Part shown: one piece after another, positions 1-12,663 of the stretch
Layout of the letters: each line of letters starts with the position of its first letter
Position numbering within the stretch: the stretch's first letter is position 1
Source of the DNA: Saccharum officinarum
Taxonomy: Eukaryota; Streptophyta; Magnoliopsida; Poales; Poaceae
DNA length: 64,000 nt
Direction of reading: 5' to 3'
Assembly (NCBI GenBank): GCA_020631735.1
Contig: CM036197.1
Location: 42,951,880-43,015,879 of the forward strand
Notes under the pieces: model-generated
Told to the model about the DNA's origin: nothing
The model's input: the letters and a program-made list of their open reading frames with translations, nothing else
The model's database searches: none
Translations under genes and position numbers: made by a program

Positions 1-2715
1 ACGCACATGCACCGGTGCACGCGGACCACAGCCAGAGAGAGGAGACGGTGGACCGGTCACCATGGACCATTCTGTGGTCCATGGACCAGCAGCATTGGCT
101 CCACCGTAGACCGCAGCCGGGACCACAGCCCAATACAAGCCCACGACCATACGTGGCCGCCTCACACGTGCCACGTGTTTGGGCCGGCCCAGCCCGTATC
201 CAGCCCAACCGGCCCAGTTGGACCAACCGAGTTGACCGTTGACCGGTCAATGTTGACTGTTGACCTGGCCCACATGTCAGCGACACAGTGTTGCTGACCC
301 ACACGTCAGATGGTGACGTCACACTGGCGTCGTGATGACGTCACGCGGGACCCACATGTCAGCAGTGGAGATTGCCACAGTGACATCACGCTGACGTCAT
401 GAATAACGTCAGCTGATGACGGACAGCCAACCCCGACCCACCGGTCAGTGACACGAGACACCCTGGACCCACACGTCAGACGCTGACGTCACGATGACGT
501 CACGTAGGACCCACATGTCAGAAGCCAGCACAACCGACGTGACGTTCACATGACATCAGCTGCTGACGTCAGCAGCCTTGGCCCCACACGTCAGTGACCC
601 TGACTGTTGACTGCTGACCGCTGACCGTTACTCGACATGACCACGTTGACTTTGACTGGACCCACATGTCAGTGACCCAGGAGTCCCTGGACCCACTTGT
701 CGAAGCTGACGACGTTGATGACGTCATGCTGACGTCAGCTGGGACCCACCTGTCAGCTCGGAACCGTTATGACAACGTCATGCTGACGTCAGCTAGCCAC
801 GTGGACCAACCACAGCATGACACATGTCAGCTCGGGATTAATTCAGCCTTTATCCATTTTCAGAAATGATTTAAACTACGGAAATTCATAACTAATTCAT
901 ACGACCTCGGAAAAATATGAAACTAGGACCAAAATTCATCTAAAATCAAGCTCTACGCAATAAAACCATGTTTGAGTGAATTTGGCTCTTTTGAATTTTC
1001 ATTGCTTCTTTGTGCTATTCTATAGACGTTGCTAACGCGACTATAATGCAAACGATGCAGACTCGGAGGAGAACCTGACGGACGAGGACCGTGAGTACCG
1101 TGAGGGGAACGGAGATGGACTACACTGAAGGTGCCACATCCCACCCAAATCTCGTAGCACCTATTACGCATGGCTAATATAGAACTGCTATCGCTTTACT
1201 CTACTTTATTGTAGGATTTGCATGGTAGTATGCTTGCTTGAAAGCCTTTACCTTGACGCAACCTTACCCCTGCATACCCTGCTATAGGCTAGACACACGC
1301 TTATTGCTCTATAATTCCTTATTTATACTTCTACTACGCTTATACTATGTGTGTGGTGGAAACTGGTGTTACCTGGACTTTGGGGAAAGTGCTGCGTGTG
1401 TGACTTGGGTGTGTGGAGGGTGAGGGTTGAGTCGACCAAGTTAGAGTATACGATGAGCCTAGGGCAAGTCTTACCATGGGATGCTACCTGGGCACCCCTG
1501 GAAATGTATACATGTGGTGGGTAAAAGGTATATGAGGTAGACCTGGTTGTGAACCTGTGATGGGTGGAGCCTAGGTTGGAGGTGCTGTGGTGGCATGGTA
1601 AAAGAAACCCTAATGGAGACATTCTGGCTTGGTCATCCCTAAGGACTTACTAGTACTCAGATTCACCGGAAGCCTTACGTACCACTCGCCCTATATGGTG
1701 CGGGACGGCTAGACTACTTGGTAGGATTTTGCCACTACTGCTAGGTTGATAGCGGACAGTGTAAGGAAGTACGGGGCATAGAGGATTTCCCCCACACCCT
1801 ACCGAGACTTCATGGAGACCTTGTGGACCCGGCTCATGACTCACAATTTCAGCCACCCCAGACTCGACTTGGGGTGAACCAGGGCTGAATGGTAGAGTGG
1901 CATTATCCTAGGCTAGCAAGCAGCCAGAATCAGCCCAGTTGACGACGGTCAGCAAGGAAGGCGGATCTTGTGGTTATGTAAAACCTCTGCAGAGTGTATG
2001 GTTGATCGATCGATACATGTGCCGACTCGTCGGCTATGGACCTTTCCTGGGTTTCGCTTAAACTAGATAGAGAGATGAGTCCTTCTCTTCTTCCCCAAAA
2101 GAGAGTGTCGGTCTTAGCCAGGGGCTACAGGCTTTGAGACAGTGCCGAGAGGGAGTTGGCCTGTCGATTGAGCGATGGTGTGGAATAGTGTAGAGTTGGT
2201 GGTATGTTGATCCCAGGATCGTAACCTAGCTCGGAAAAGGGAATGGAGTGGAATGAGTGTGGGAATGGTGTTAAAACTTGATCAATTATATTATACACTT
2301 GATATGCTACTGCATAGGAAGCCCCAGCCCTATAGGTTTCTTTTGAATACAACCATGTTGCATCCAAATCCACAAAGCAATGCTCATAGGGATGGGAGTG
2401 GCCAGTACAAATCGTACTGATAAGTTTTTGGCACAGGTTCTACTGAGGAGTATAGCTCGAGGAGTTTGATGGTTGAGGGGTTCGTGCCTACGCTCGAGTT
2501 TGGCGATCTTATCTTCAAGTTGTTCTGATTGAATGCTACTTTCGTTTCCGCCAATGCGGCGATGTAATAATTTATGTAATTCCGCACTATTTGTACTCTG
2601 ATATTATCGTTGTATGGATGTGGTATTCGACTAGAATTTGGGTAATAAGATCCATCGCGGTCTTAATACACTTCGACTCTGTGGATTTCCCTTCGTGGAA
2701 ATTAAGGTCGTTTCA
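1..2715 (+). repeat. 5' LTR of gypsy element (partial)
   Basis: The segment ends in TTTCA just before the primer-binding site, and bases about 1410-2715 match 10871-12179 with only scattered differences, which defines it as LTR. Upstream of about 1409 it no longer matches the 3' LTR of the same element. The left end of the LTR lies outside the window. Confidence 0.85.
314..791. promoter_or_regulatory. cluster of nine TGACGTCA palindromes in LTR U3
   Basis: The perfect 8-bp palindrome TGACGTCA starts at 314, 336, 392, 484, 495, 564, 719, 730 and 784. It alternates with near-copies of CCCACATGTCAG and with TTGACC/GTTGAC motifs. TGACGTCA is a known core for plant bZIP factors (TGA/C-box type). 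The position in LTR U3 upstream of the R/U5-like region makes an enhancer role plausible, but function is inference. Confidence 0.6.
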
Positions 2716-2716
2716 G

Positions 2717-2730
2717 TTGGTATCAGAGCC
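2717..2730 (+). other. primer-binding site (initiator tRNA-Met type)
   Basis: TTGGTATCAGAGCC follows the LTR end after one base. It is the standard plant retrotransposon sequence complementary to the 3' end of tRNA-iMet. Confidence 0.9.
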
Positions 2731-2883
2731 ATACTTGACCTTACGACGAAACCCTTAGAAATGGACGATAGAATAGGATGTGAATAGCCCTTCTTTCGGT
2801 TATATACCGACCCTGCATTTACTTTTATGCAAGGCTTATCTATTAATGGACCTGCTAACACCTGATTTCCTTGAAACATGCAG

Positions 2884-4100
2884 ATGGCAACGAATGTCGA
2901 CTGGCCGCCTCTAGGACCACTACCTCTGGACCACGCCAAGCTTACCCTTGACCTACGTGAGCTCGGGGTTTTGCACAGACCCTCTGCCGAGTTCTCATCA
3001 CGTTAGGTGTCCCCGACGAGCTTATCAAGGTCACCTGCACGGGCAAAGCAGCTCAAGGAGGAATCAAAGGACCGATTGCCACCTCAGTGGAGTTCCTAGC
3101 TAGCACCACCTTACCTTCTGTCCCAGCCTTCACCGAGATGACGATAGAGGACACGGTCGAGGAGGGACTGCAAGCTATCTCACACAAGGCACTTCGCAGA
3201 GTGATGAGGGACCACTACGAGCACCTGAAGACGACAGAGTTCCGTCTACTTCCCTAGGCCCTCGACCTCAGCCTTACCCCCAGTGAGTAGAGTTTCATAG
3301 CAGGCAGAGTTATCCTTGCCGAGGAGGACAGATGCCTTCGTGTCTCAGCTATTCACCTACTAGAGCAAGACAGGTACGTGACCCAGCTGGAGCAGAAGAG
3401 ACGTTAGGACCAGGCCCTCCGGTGGGAGTACCAGGAGCGAGATTTGCTAGGAACACATGAGCAAACTAGACTACTAGAGACAATTGCCAAGCTACAGGAT
3501 GAGCTCAACCGTCGTGAGGAGGACCACAGAGCCGAGGTCGCTGACTTACAGGACAAAGCAGCCGACCTAAGCAACAGGAATTGCTACCTCGATAGCAAGG
3601 TCTTAGAATTACAGAGTGAGTTGGATGACAAGAAGGCCGAGTTCAACCACATGGGAGACAGAGAGATCTAAGGGATTAGTATGCTGAAGATCCAATCTTG
3701 GAACAAGACCCTGACTCAGGAGCTAGAGGAGTTCAGGAAGAAGGCCGTTCACAACCAGGGTCACCTGATCGAGGCACTCAGGCAGACAGAGTACCTACAG
3801 GACAAGTGTGAGAGGACTTGGCAGGCTTGGCAGAAGTCTGACAGGAAACGTCTTAGGGAAATGAAGGGTATGTGGGATCAGCTACCCAAGGAGATCCGCA
3901 GCAAGACAAAGCCTAGGATAGAGGAGTTTGAGTTAGCCCCGACTCGCCTCAACCTAGACGCCTGCCCTACCCTACCTGGAGCCAAGGCTACTGAGGAGCT
4001 CGCCGAGGCCTTGAAGTACATATCCCGACTCCACAAGTCTGATGAAGAGATCGAGATCGAGGACAGTCGTATTCCAGCCGCGGTGTACGAGTTAGAGTAG
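2884..4100 (+). pseudogene. extra coiled-coil ORF upstream of gag (ORF0-like), broken
   Basis: An ATG at 2884 opens a frame that ends at a TAG at 3004. The readable protein continues in another frame from about 2997 through to 4100, interrupted by stops at 3255, 3288, 3405 and 3669. The readable part is about 370 residues. Its second half (3444-4100) is rich in Glu, Lys, Leu, Arg and Gln with heptad-like spacing, so a long coiled coil is likely; no known enzyme motif is visible. Several grass gypsy elements (for example the rice RIRE3/RIRE8 type, from memory) carry an ORF of unknown function here. The function is unknown; a structural or RNA-binding accessory role would be guesswork. Confidence 0.7.
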
Positions 4101-4415
4101 GTGACCCTGCGTGGTCATGAGTTATGTCTAAAGTTTCCATGAGTTGTACCCCCCTTATAAGATGATTTATGAGACTCTATGCGTAGCATGATTCTCGAAC
4201 ATCTTCTAGTGTAGCTGCTAAAGATGATGCTATGCAATCAAACCCTTGTAATGAATGTTTTTAGATCTTATGGCATCTTTTGGATCTTGTCGCTTCTTTG
4301 TAATGAGTGTTGGATAGTGTAACTGTTCTATTTTAAATCATTAAAATCATGTAATCATATTGAATTATAAAGCACCTTGGCACAAGCACTAAAATTTCAA
4401 TGATCCGTGTTACAG

Positions 4416-7400
4416 ATGCCGAACCGCCGATCAAATCGCCTAATGAATCGAGGACGTGCGCCCATCCCTGAACCCAATAGGGGCCGTGGTGACAACAACC
4501 GTGGCCATGGTCGTGGCCGTGGACGTGGAGGGATACCCTTTGACTTGGAGAATACCCCGCCACCTATTGAGGAGAACATCCCGCCGCCACCACCACCGAA
4601 CCTGGCAGAAGTGATGGCGCAGCAGACCCAGCTTCTTGCAGCTCTTGTTGAAGGAGCCAATCGTCGCCAAGGAGGTCAGCAGAATGATTTCCAGATGAAG
4701 CTGGAAGGTCTCCTGAAGCTAAGACCACCTACCTATGATGGCACCGACCCTGACCCGTTGGTAGCCGATGACTGGCTTAAGGAAATGGAGAAGAAGCTTG
4801 ATCTCACTACAGTCACCGACGATGAGTGTGTTGGAGCTGCCGCACACCAGCTCATAGGTGTAGCACGCGCCTAGTGGGACAGTTTCAGTGACTCCCATGA
4901 GGACCCTGCCAACATCTCGTGGGAAGAGTTCACCGAAGCATTCATTGAGTACCACATTCCCAAGGGTATCATGGAGGCCAAAGCTGAGGAGTTTCGCAAC
5001 ATCAAGATGGGAAAAGATAGAGTGATCGAGTACACTACTCGTTTCACCAACCTTTTGCGCTATGCGCCTTCCTATGTTGTGAACTCTGAAAAGGAGAAGT
5101 TGTACTATTACCGCAAGGGGCTTAACCTGCACATGAAACTGAAATTTGGCGGTATTGAGAGTAACACATTACGTGCTCTGGTGGATCGATGCATTCAGAT
5201 TGAGAAGGACTGTGATGAAGCTAGAGAAGAGTACAAGGGAAGAAAGCGAAAACCTGAGGAGTCCCTCCGTAGCTATGATCGCAAGAGGATCCGCAGAGAT
5301 GCACCATCTAGGGAACGCTCTCACTACAACAGGGATGACAACCCTAGATCAGGTAGGGGAAGTGGAGGCTACTTCACCAAAAACTCCCGCCCTGCTCAGG
5401 ATCGATACACCTGAGATCGTTATGCTCAGGATCGTAACACCCATGACCGTTTCAACCATTCCCGCTCTATGAATGAACGCCCAACACAGAACCGCTCTGC
5501 ACCAGGCAATGGAAAATGGAAGGCACCCGCGCCAACCCCTACAGGCGGTGCACCTTTCACCTGCTTCGCTTGTGGCCAACCGGGTCACAAGGCCGCTGAA
5601 TGCCCTCAGAATTCAGCTGTTCAGAAGTCTTAGTTCAAGGGGTCTGCTACCCGTGGACGTCTCAACCATCTGGATGCCGAGGAAGCACAGGCTGCACCAG
5701 ACGTCGTGTACGGTATGTTTCTAGTTAATGGCAATACTACATCAGTTCTTTTTGACTCTGGAGCAACTTGTTCATACATATCAACCAAGTTTGCACGAGA
5801 GTATGGCCTGCCCGTAACCCCATGTGAGAAGCCTATCATTACCAGCTCGCCCTTAAGAGACCTAAAAAGCACCCACATCTGTAAGGGAGTGAATCTTACC
5901 ATCGAGGGTCTTATCTTTAAAGCCGATTTAACCCTGTTACCTTCCACCAACCTAGATGTCATCTTAGGCATGGATTGGTTAACCATTCACCGAGGCATCA
6001 TATCATATTCCCCTAGATATGTCCAAGTGACCCACCCATCAGGCCAAGTCATTAGATGTGAACCCCAGATTGAAAGGTCCACCTCTATCCTATGTGCCCT
6101 TAAGGCAAGATCAGAATCACTAAAGGAGGAAAAGACAGTTTATGATGTGCCTATGGTCAGAGACTATCCTGATGTATTCCCTGAAGAATTACCAGGAATG
6201 CCACCGGACCGTGATGTGGAGTTCATCATTGATCTTTTGCCGGGAACAGGACCCATTGCCAAGAGACCCTATCGCATGTCAGTTGATGAACTGGCCGAAC
6301 TCAAGAAACAACTAGAAGAGCTCATCTCGAAGGGATATATCAGACCCAGTGCTTCACCCTGGGGATCCCCTGTTCTGTTTGTTAAGAAGAAGGATGGCTT
6401 AATGAGAATGTGCATAGATTACCGTAACTTGAACGCAGTCACCATCAAGAACAAGTACCCCCTGCCGAGAATTGATGATCTGCTTGATCAACTTCGAGGT
6501 GCCAAGTATTTCTCCAAGATCAATCTTAGATCTGGCTACCATCAGATGAAGATTCGAGGGAGTGACATACCGAAGATAGCTTTTGTGACTAGGTATGGTC
6601 AGTTCGAGTTCACCGTGGTATCCTTTGGACTCACAAATGCTCTCGCATACTTCATGAATATGATGAATAAGGTTTTCATGGACGAATTGGATAAGTTTGT
6701 GGTGGTATTCATTGATGACATCCTAGTCTATTCATCCACCACTGAAGAACATGAACATCATCTAAGAACAGTGCTTGAGAGACTAGCCCAACATCAACTC
6801 TACGCAAAGTTCAGCAAATGTGAGTTCTGGCTACAAGAAGTTGCCTTCTTAGGCCACGTATTATCAGTTGAAGGTGTTGCAGTGGACCCAGCTAAGATTG
6901 AGGCTGTGAAGGAATGGGAACAACCCCGTAATGTGACAGAAGTCAGAAGTTTCTTGGGATTGGCTGGGTATTATCGCCGATTCATCGAAAACTTCTTCAA
7001 GATAGCCCGTCCGATGACCAACCTGCTGAAAAAGACTAAGGAGTTTGAATGGACGCCCGAATGCGAACAGAGCTTCCAGGAATTGAAACAGAGACTTACC
7101 ACAACTCCTGTGTTAGCATTGCCCGATATCGGCAAAGATTTCATGGTCTACTGTTATGCATCTCGTCAAGGACTTGGGTGTGTATTAATGCAAGATGGAA
7201 GAGTGATAGCTTATGCTTCTCGACAGCTGAAAGAACATGAGAATTGATACCCTACACATGACCTTGAGTTAGCAGCAGTTGTTCATGCTTTAAAGATCTG
7301 GAGGCACTACTTGATAGGCAATAAGTGTGATATTTACACCGATCACAAGAGCTTGAAGTACTTTTTCACTCAAGAGGATCTAAATATGAGGCAACGTCGA

Positions 7401-9050
7401 TGGTTAGAGTTGATCAAGGACTATGACTTGGAAATTCACTACCATCCGGGAAAAGCTAACGTAGTCACAGATGCTCTTAGTCGCAAGAGTTACTGTCACA
7501 CATTGATCACTGAATCCGTACCACCTGAGCTCAAGGAAGAGATTGATGATTTCCGACTTGAGATACAACCACATGGCTTGCTGAATGAGCTCCGCATATA
7601 GTATGATCTCACGGATCGCATTCGTCAAGCTCAGAAAATGTGTAAGGAGATTGACTATCTCTGTGGTCTAATGAAACTAGGCTATAAGACCAACCACCAT
7701 GAAGATGAACAAGGAACCATTTGGTTCAAGGACAGAATCTGTGTGCCTTCTGATCCAGTCCTACGAGAGGAAAATTTGTCAGAAGCTCATGATTCTAAGT
7801 ATTGTATTCACCCTGGAGGTTTAAAGATGTATCAGGACTTGAGAAAACACTTTTGGTGGAAAGGTATGAAGACAAACATTGCAGGACACATGGCACGATG
7901 TGACACCTGCAATAGAGTCAAGGCTGAACATCAGAGGCCTGTAGAATTGTTAAAGCCTCTTGACGTCCCGGAATGGAAATAGGAGGGCATATCCATAGAT
8001 TTCATAGTTGGATTACACCGTTCACTGAAAGGCAATGATTCCATCTGGGTGATTGTTGATCGTTTAACCAAGGTTGCTCACTTCGTACCAGTGAAGACCA
8101 AGACCAATGCAGAAAAATCAGCAGATCTATATATTGAGCATATTCTCAGGTTGCATGGAGCTCCCTCTAGTATTGTATCTGATCGTGGTCCTCAATTTGT
8201 GTCCCGATTCTAGGAAGCTCTGCACAAGTCTATTGGAACCAAACTTGATTTCAGTACCGCTTACCACCCACAGACAGATGGACAGACAGAGCGAGTAAAT
8301 CAGATCTTAGAAGACATGCTTCGCACTAGTGTACTAAATTTCGGCTCTGATTGGGAGAAATGTCTACCCTATGCAGAGTTTTCTTACAACAATAGCTACC
8401 AAGCCAGCATCAAGATGTCGCCATTTGAAGCTCTATATGGCAGACCTTGTAAGACACCTTTGATGTGGTCCCAACCGGGAGAAAGATCATTCTTTGACTC
8501 TGCTAAGATTCAAGATGCAAAAGAAGGAGTTGCTCAGGTAAGAGAGAATTTCAGAATTGCCCAAAGTCGATACAAGAGTTATGAGGACAAACGAAGAAGA
8601 GAACTGGAGTTCAATATGGGGGACTTCGTATATCTCAAGGTATCCTCGCTACGTGGAATGGTCAGATTTCATGTGAAAGGCAAGCTTGCCCCTAGATTTG
8701 TTGGCCCATACAAGATTTGCAAGAGAATTGGAAAGCTCGCCTACAAACTTGAGTTACCTACGGAATTGACGGGTGTACATCCCGTATTCCATGTATCCCA
8801 GCTACGCAAATGTTTAAGAGTACCCGATGAAGTAATCCCGACTGGTATACTTGACATTCAAGATACACTTGAGTATAAAGAACATCCTATCAGAATTCTG
8901 GACAGAGATACCAAAGAGACTCGAAGCAAGACTATTCCTATGTGCAAGATCCAATGGAGTAATCATACAGAGAGAGAAGCAACATGGGAGAAAGAGTCTG
9001 ACCTCCGGCTACAATATCCCTATCTTTTCAAAAAGTACGTTACGCTTTAA
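4416..9050 (+). pseudogene. gypsy gag-pol polyprotein, one frame with seven premature stops
   Basis: A single reading frame runs from the ATG at 4416 (MPNRRSNRL) to the TAA at 9048. Gag has an Arg/Gly-rich N-terminus, a retrotransposon gag core (about 4710-5260) and a CCHC zinc knuckle near 5563-5604 (CFACGQPGHKAAEC). Protease follows with DSGATCSY near 5757. Reverse transcriptase spans about 6240-6960 with the catalytic FIDDIL near 6708. RNase H (about 7110-7470), the integrase zinc finger (about 7790-7910) and core (about 7980-8300, with D, D in VSDRGPQF and E in QTERVNQ) come next. A chromodomain-like tail lies at about 8880-9040. In-frame stops sit at 4872, 5412, 5631, 7245, 7599, 7980 and 8211, but there is no frameshift, so decay is by point mutation only. 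It cannot make a full polyprotein. Confidence 0.93.
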
Positions 9051-9069
9051 TCTCGGGGACGAGATTCTG

Positions 9070-9080
9070 TTAAGGGGGTA
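9070..9080 (+). other. polypurine tract of gypsy element
   Basis: A G-rich run (TTAAGGGGGTA) lies just before the 3' LTR start at 9085. This is the expected site for plus-strand priming. Confidence 0.75.
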
Positions 9081-9084
9081 GGAC

Positions 9085-12000
9085 TGTAACAACCCAAAAA
9101 TCTACACACCAGAAATACCAAATACAAATTTTTTCTCAAAAACTTCTATGTGATGATGAGTGTCATGTATGGTAACCCAACCTAAGAGATGCATTAGGTC
9201 TAACCCAACCCAAGTTAGCATATAAGCATGGCATGCCTTTGACTAATTATGTTTATCTAAATTCTAACAAATGAAATGTTGCATACATAGTTAACTCAAT
9301 TGTGATTTGGATTTTCTTTTGCTTTATGTTATGCTTAACAACTTTTTCTAAGAAACACACCATAAAATAATCACTATTCAAATCCAACGATAATTGTATA
9401 AAAGAAAAACTAATTCTATATATATAACAAACTATACCTATGTTGATATACAAAATAGCTAAACAAAATTCCCTAAACACCAATGAATAAGTTACATCAG
9501 TTTGGAATTCAAATTTCAAACCAAATTTGAATTCAAATAATGGAAAAGAAATGAAAAACATAAAAGAAAAAGAAGAAAGAGAGAAGAAGGCCTCGTCGCC
9601 CAGCCTCTCGGCCCAGCCAGCCCCAGCGCGCGCGTGGCCCAGCTCATGGCCCAGCAACGCCTGCGCGCCCAGCCCCGCCAGCTGCCGCAGCCGCTTGGCC
9701 CCACGCGTCAGCCGCACGCCGCCCACGCCCGCGCATTTCCTGTTTTCACTCTCAGCCGCTGCCACGCGGGCCCCGCAAGTCAGCCACCCCGTCCACAGTG
9801 TCGTCTCCCTCACCCACGCCTCGACCGCCTGTGCGACCGACGCCCGACAGCGGTGGCAGAGGCGGGCCAGGGGTCACGCCCGGGACATGGCCTTGTCTCC
9901 TTGGCGCTGCACCCACACAACCCTTGCGCCGCGCCTACGCCACCGCACGAGAGCCCTTGGATGCCACTGATCACGCCACCACCGCTCGATCACCGTCCGC
10001 CATAGGAGCTAGGAGCTCGGCTATAAAAGCCCAGCCTCGGATGCCCTTGCGCTCGTCTCACCACCCACCGCCACAGGTGGCCAACCACTTCGCACCAAAG
10101 AGTAGAGGGCTGAGGGGAGAATTCGGGAGGAGAGGGCGGAGCCATTGCCAGGAGGAGGATCGGAAGCACGCCGGAACTTGGAGCACCGCCGCGGATCAAG
10201 CCGAAGCGGACGACACGGCACTGCCTCCGGAGCTACACAGCCACACCTCTTCACTGCACCGCTATCCTCTCGCCTTCAACACCAAAGGTGAGCCGTACTC
10301 CGTTGAGACCTCCCTAGCCCAATGGAACGTGCACCGCCATGATCGAAGCCTTGCTGAAGCTTCAAGCTTTGGCCTAGCCCAACTGGTTAGCTAGGGAGAC
10401 CACCATGGCCATGTTTGCCGAGACCCAGGACGCGCCGTGCGTGCTGCCATCAGCCAAAAGGAGGACCCCAGCCATGGCGCTGTACATCGGAGCAGGAGCG
10501 CACACGCACGGATACACTCACCATGGCCGAGAGCACAACCATGGCGAGACCACCGCGTCTTCTACGTCGCGGTAAAGGCAACGTCAACACCTCGATTGGT
10601 TTCACCATGATGAGAGGCACACTGCGCTCACCTTAGCCGAGGAAGGAGCCCACCGAAGCCCTGCGTTGCCACACCGCACCTCGTTGGAGCACCACCGCCT
10701 CTGTTTTGACCCATCGCCATGGCCGGAACCACTGGGAGGACCAGGAGCTCCTTCAACACACCTACCATGGCCGTAGAAGCACCATGGAGCTCACACGCTC
10801 TTCTAACTGGGTTTTCGCTATCACTACCGCCCTGTCCATGCACGCCGATGAACCCACGCCGTCGTTCACCGTGTGTGGAGGGTGAGGGTTGAGTCGACCA
10901 AGTTAGAGTATACGATGAGCCTAGGGCAAGTCTTACCATGGGATGCTACCTGGGCACCCCTGGAAATGTATACATGTGGTGGGTAAAAGGTATATGAGGT
11001 GGACCTGGTTGTGAACCTGTGATGGGTGGAGCCCGGGTTGGAGGTGATGTGGTGGCACGGTAAAAGAAACCCTGATGGAGACATTCTGGCTTGGTCATCC
11101 CTAAGGACTTACTAGTACTCAGATTCACCGGGAAGCCTTACGTACCACTCGCCCTATATGGTGCGGGACGGCTGGACTACTTGGTAGGATTTTGCCACTA
11201 CTGCTAGGTTGATAGCGGACAGTGTAAGGAAGTACGGGGCATAGAGGATTTCCCCCACACCCTACCGAGACTTCATGGAGACCTTGTGGACCCGGCTCAT
11301 GACTCACAGTTTCAGCCACCCCAGACTCGACTTGGGGTGAACCAGGGCTGAATGGTAGAGTGGCATTATCCTAGGCTAGCAAGCAGCCGGAATCAGCCCA
11401 GTTGACGAGGTCAGCAAGGAAGGCAGATCTTGTGGTTATGTAAAACCTCTGCAGAGTGTATGGTTGATCGATCGATACATGTGCCAACTCGTCGGCTATG
11501 GACCTTTCCTGGGTTTCGCTTAAACTAGATAGAGAGATGAGTCCTTCTCTTCTTCCCCCAAAAGAGAGTGTCGGTCTTAGCCAGGGGCTACAGGCTTTGA
11601 GACAGTGCCGAGAGGGAGTTGGCCTGTCGATTGAGCGATGGTGTGGAATAGTGTGGAGTTGGTGGTATGTTGATCCCAGGATCGTAACCTGGCTCGGAAA
11701 AGGGAATGGAGTGGAATGAGTGTGGGAATGGTGTTAAAACTTGATCAATTATATTATACACTTGATATGCTACTGCATAGGAAGCCCCAGCCCTATAGGT
11801 TTCTTTTGAATACAACCATGTTGCATCCAAATCCATAAAGCAATGCTCATAGGGATGGGAGTGGCCAGTACAAATCGTACTGATAAGTTTTTGGCACAGG
11901 TTCTGCTGAGGTGTATAGCTCCGAGGAGTTTGATGGTTGAGGGGTTCGTGCCTACGCTCGAGTTTGGCGATCTTATCTTCAAGCTGTTCTGATTGAATGC

Positions 12001-12179
12001 TACTTTCGTTTCCGCCAATGCGGCGATGTAATAATTTATGTAATTCCGCACTATTTGTTCTCTGATATTATCGTTGTATGGATGTGGTATTCGACTGGAA
12101 TTTGGGTAATAAGATCCATCGCGGTCTTAATACACTTCGACTCTGTGGATTTCCCTTCGTGGAAATTGAGGTCGTTTCA
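9085..12179 (+). repeat. 3' LTR of gypsy element (3.1 kb)
   Basis: It starts TGTAACAACCC after the purine tract and ends TTTCA at 12179, matching the 5' LTR end. Bases 10871-12179 align with 1410-2715. Bases 9085-10870 have no counterpart in the visible part of the 5' LTR. That segment includes GC-rich DNA at about 9590-10870 with open frames (for example 9798-10394 plus) that I do not recognise and regard as chance or captured sequence. Confidence 0.88.
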
Positions 12180-12663
12180 GAGAACATGTTGGGTTGCCTA
12201 CCGGATGTAAAGAGGGGGCAAGGTCACACGCCGCTACGGGGACAGGTGAGACCGCACGCTACCCCTGATAGGGGGCGGACTTGCACCGCCCTAATGTGTC
12301 ATGCCGCCCGCTTGATCTACCTGCGAGTGGTGGGAAGGTGGAAGAGGTGGTGATTGGAAGAGAAGGGGTTGGTTGCGGAGGAGGGAGAAGAGACCAAATT
12401 GGGTAGGGAGGGAGAAGGGCCTAGTCGTGGCTAGGGTTTGGTCTGTTATATGTTGCAAGGTTGTTAGTGAGCTGAGATGGGTTGTCCGGACCTCTTAAGA
12501 AGCCGATATTTGTTAATCAATTTCTAAAGGTGGTATTTTGTTAAGTGTCTTAGTAAATAAGCCGATTGCCTCTAAACATCATGGGGTATTTTTTGGGAAA
12601 AAAATTGGCCACTTTTGTTAATAAAAGGAGTTGTCTTCTAAAATTATTTTTGGTAGCATTGTA
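12180..12663. other. flank without recognised gene
   Basis: This is the sequence right of the gypsy element. It has a short GC-rich stretch (12190-12420) and an AT-richer tail. No domain, splice structure or repeat signature was recognised. Confidence 0.4.

Larger units (their letters stand above)
1..12179 (+). mobile_element. Ty3/gypsy chromovirus (Tekay/Del type), 5' end outside window
   Basis: LTR retrotransposon on the plus strand. In order it has a partial 5' LTR, a tRNA-Met-type primer site at 2717, a degenerate extra ORF, gag, protease, reverse transcriptase, RNase H, integrase and a C-terminal chromodomain-like tail, then a purine tract and a 3' LTR starting TGTAACAACCC at 9085. The domain order (integrase last, followed by a chromodomain-like end) is the gypsy/chromovirus arrangement. 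The long LTRs and the sequence around the reverse transcriptase suit the Tekay/Del lineage of grasses. The element is dead: all coding regions carry stops. Its left target duplication cannot be seen because the 5' LTR begins before base 1. Confidence 0.9.

Noticed and set aside
9798..10394. 198-residue plus-strand open frame in the gypsy 3' LTR
   Set aside because: It lies in GC-rich LTR sequence with overlapping open frames on both strands, has no recognisable domain and does not start after any promoter or splice signal. Treated as a chance frame.
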